Positions 6,145 through 6,198 of a stretch of 6,198 nt of DNA are shown piece after piece (position 1 is the first letter of the stretch; every line of letters begins with the position of its first letter). The stretch comes from DAOMFM01 sp035429825 (GTDB lineage Bacteria; Acidobacteriota; Blastocatellia; UBA7656; JADIYM01), in NCBI GenBank assembly GCA_044224215.1, contig JBGAKX010000202.1:1-6198 (forward strand), written 5' to 3'. The notes below the pieces were generated by a model. That model did no database searches. It was not told the origin of the DNA and saw only the letters and a list, made by a program, of their open reading frames with translations. A program made the translations under genes and the position numbers.

Positions 6145-6198
6145 CGCGACACCTCCCCCGCGGCGCCGCCGTGGGCGATGTTGATCTGGACGACCAGA
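6141..6198 (-). CDS. C-terminal tail of an unidentified upstream gene (partial)
   Basis: In the frame that stops at TGA 6143-6141, the minus strand reads LVVQINIAHGGAAGEVSR and then stop. Its third codon positions are almost all G or C, as expected for a real gene at this GC content. The stop overlaps the start of the secreted-protein gene as ATGA, a common coupling arrangement. The Shine-Dalgarno of that gene (6151-6156) would lie within this tail. Only 18 residues are visible, so no function can be given, and chance openness cannot be excluded. Confidence 0.5.
   Translation of the reverse strand, partial: LVVQINIAHGGAAGEVSR
6151..6156 (-). promoter_or_regulatory. Ribosome binding site of the secreted metzincin-like protein
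   Basis: GGAGGT on the minus strand, within a GGGGGAGGT run (6151-6159), lies 6 bases before ATG 6144. It supports this start over any extension into the upstream open frame. Confidence 0.75.

Noticed and set aside
1..6198. Search for tRNA, rRNA, CRISPR, IS or attachment-site signs
   Set aside because: No tRNA-like cloverleaf, regularly spaced repeats, transposase or integrase motifs, or terminal repeats were seen by eye. A covariance-model scan would be needed to exclude small RNAs.

Overview
This is a high-GC bacterial window with five genes and one cut-off gene end. It looks like an ordinary chromosomal region with no tRNA, rRNA, IS element, phage gene or CRISPR array. The gene content suggests a soil-type, high-GC phylum, with Acidobacteriota as my best guess and Myxococcota or Planctomycetota possible. 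The pointers are a Hanks-type kinase with a GTPPYMSPEQC motif fused to a membrane domain, a secreted metzincin-like protein with carboxypeptidase-regulatory-like and PPC-like domains, and a YtrA-type GntR paired with a membrane protein. This assignment is inferred from domain style, not from a marker gene.

Left part, minus strand (1-2725). A Ser/Thr protein kinase begins at 1860 and runs off the left edge. It has a complete catalytic domain, an unusually long insert in the activation segment, and a multi-pass membrane C-terminus. It is easily missed because it has no stop in the window, while long antisense frames on the plus strand do. Upstream of it, on the same strand, lies a DUF4239-type (bestrophin-like) membrane protein that starts at a GTG at 2725 behind a near-perfect Shine-Dalgarno sequence.

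Middle, plus strand (2726-4302). A 159-base divergent intergenic region carries a strong sigma70-like promoter, TTGACA-17-TATAGA. A perfect 10-bp inverted repeat (GTGTCTAGTG, 8 bases, CACTAGACAC) covers its -10. Next come a short YtrA-type GntR repressor and, overlapping its stop by one base, a 345-residue multi-pass membrane protein with a DUF5808-like C-terminus. The simplest reading is an autoregulated two-gene operon. A weaker minus-strand promoter overlaps the same operator, so the repressor may also control the DUF4239 gene.

Right part, minus strand (4327-6198). A secreted 605-residue protein carries a signal peptide, a HEFGHxxGxxDH zinc-protease-like motif, a carboxypeptidase-regulatory-like fold and a C-terminal PPC-like domain. 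It overlaps by four bases (ATGA) the likely tail of another minus-strand gene cut off by the right edge. It converges on the membrane-protein gene with only 24 bases between the stops, which hold a small hairpin.

I found no convincing multi-gene novel system. The most interesting items are the symmetric operator/promoter region, the kinase's architecture and the altered metzincin signature.
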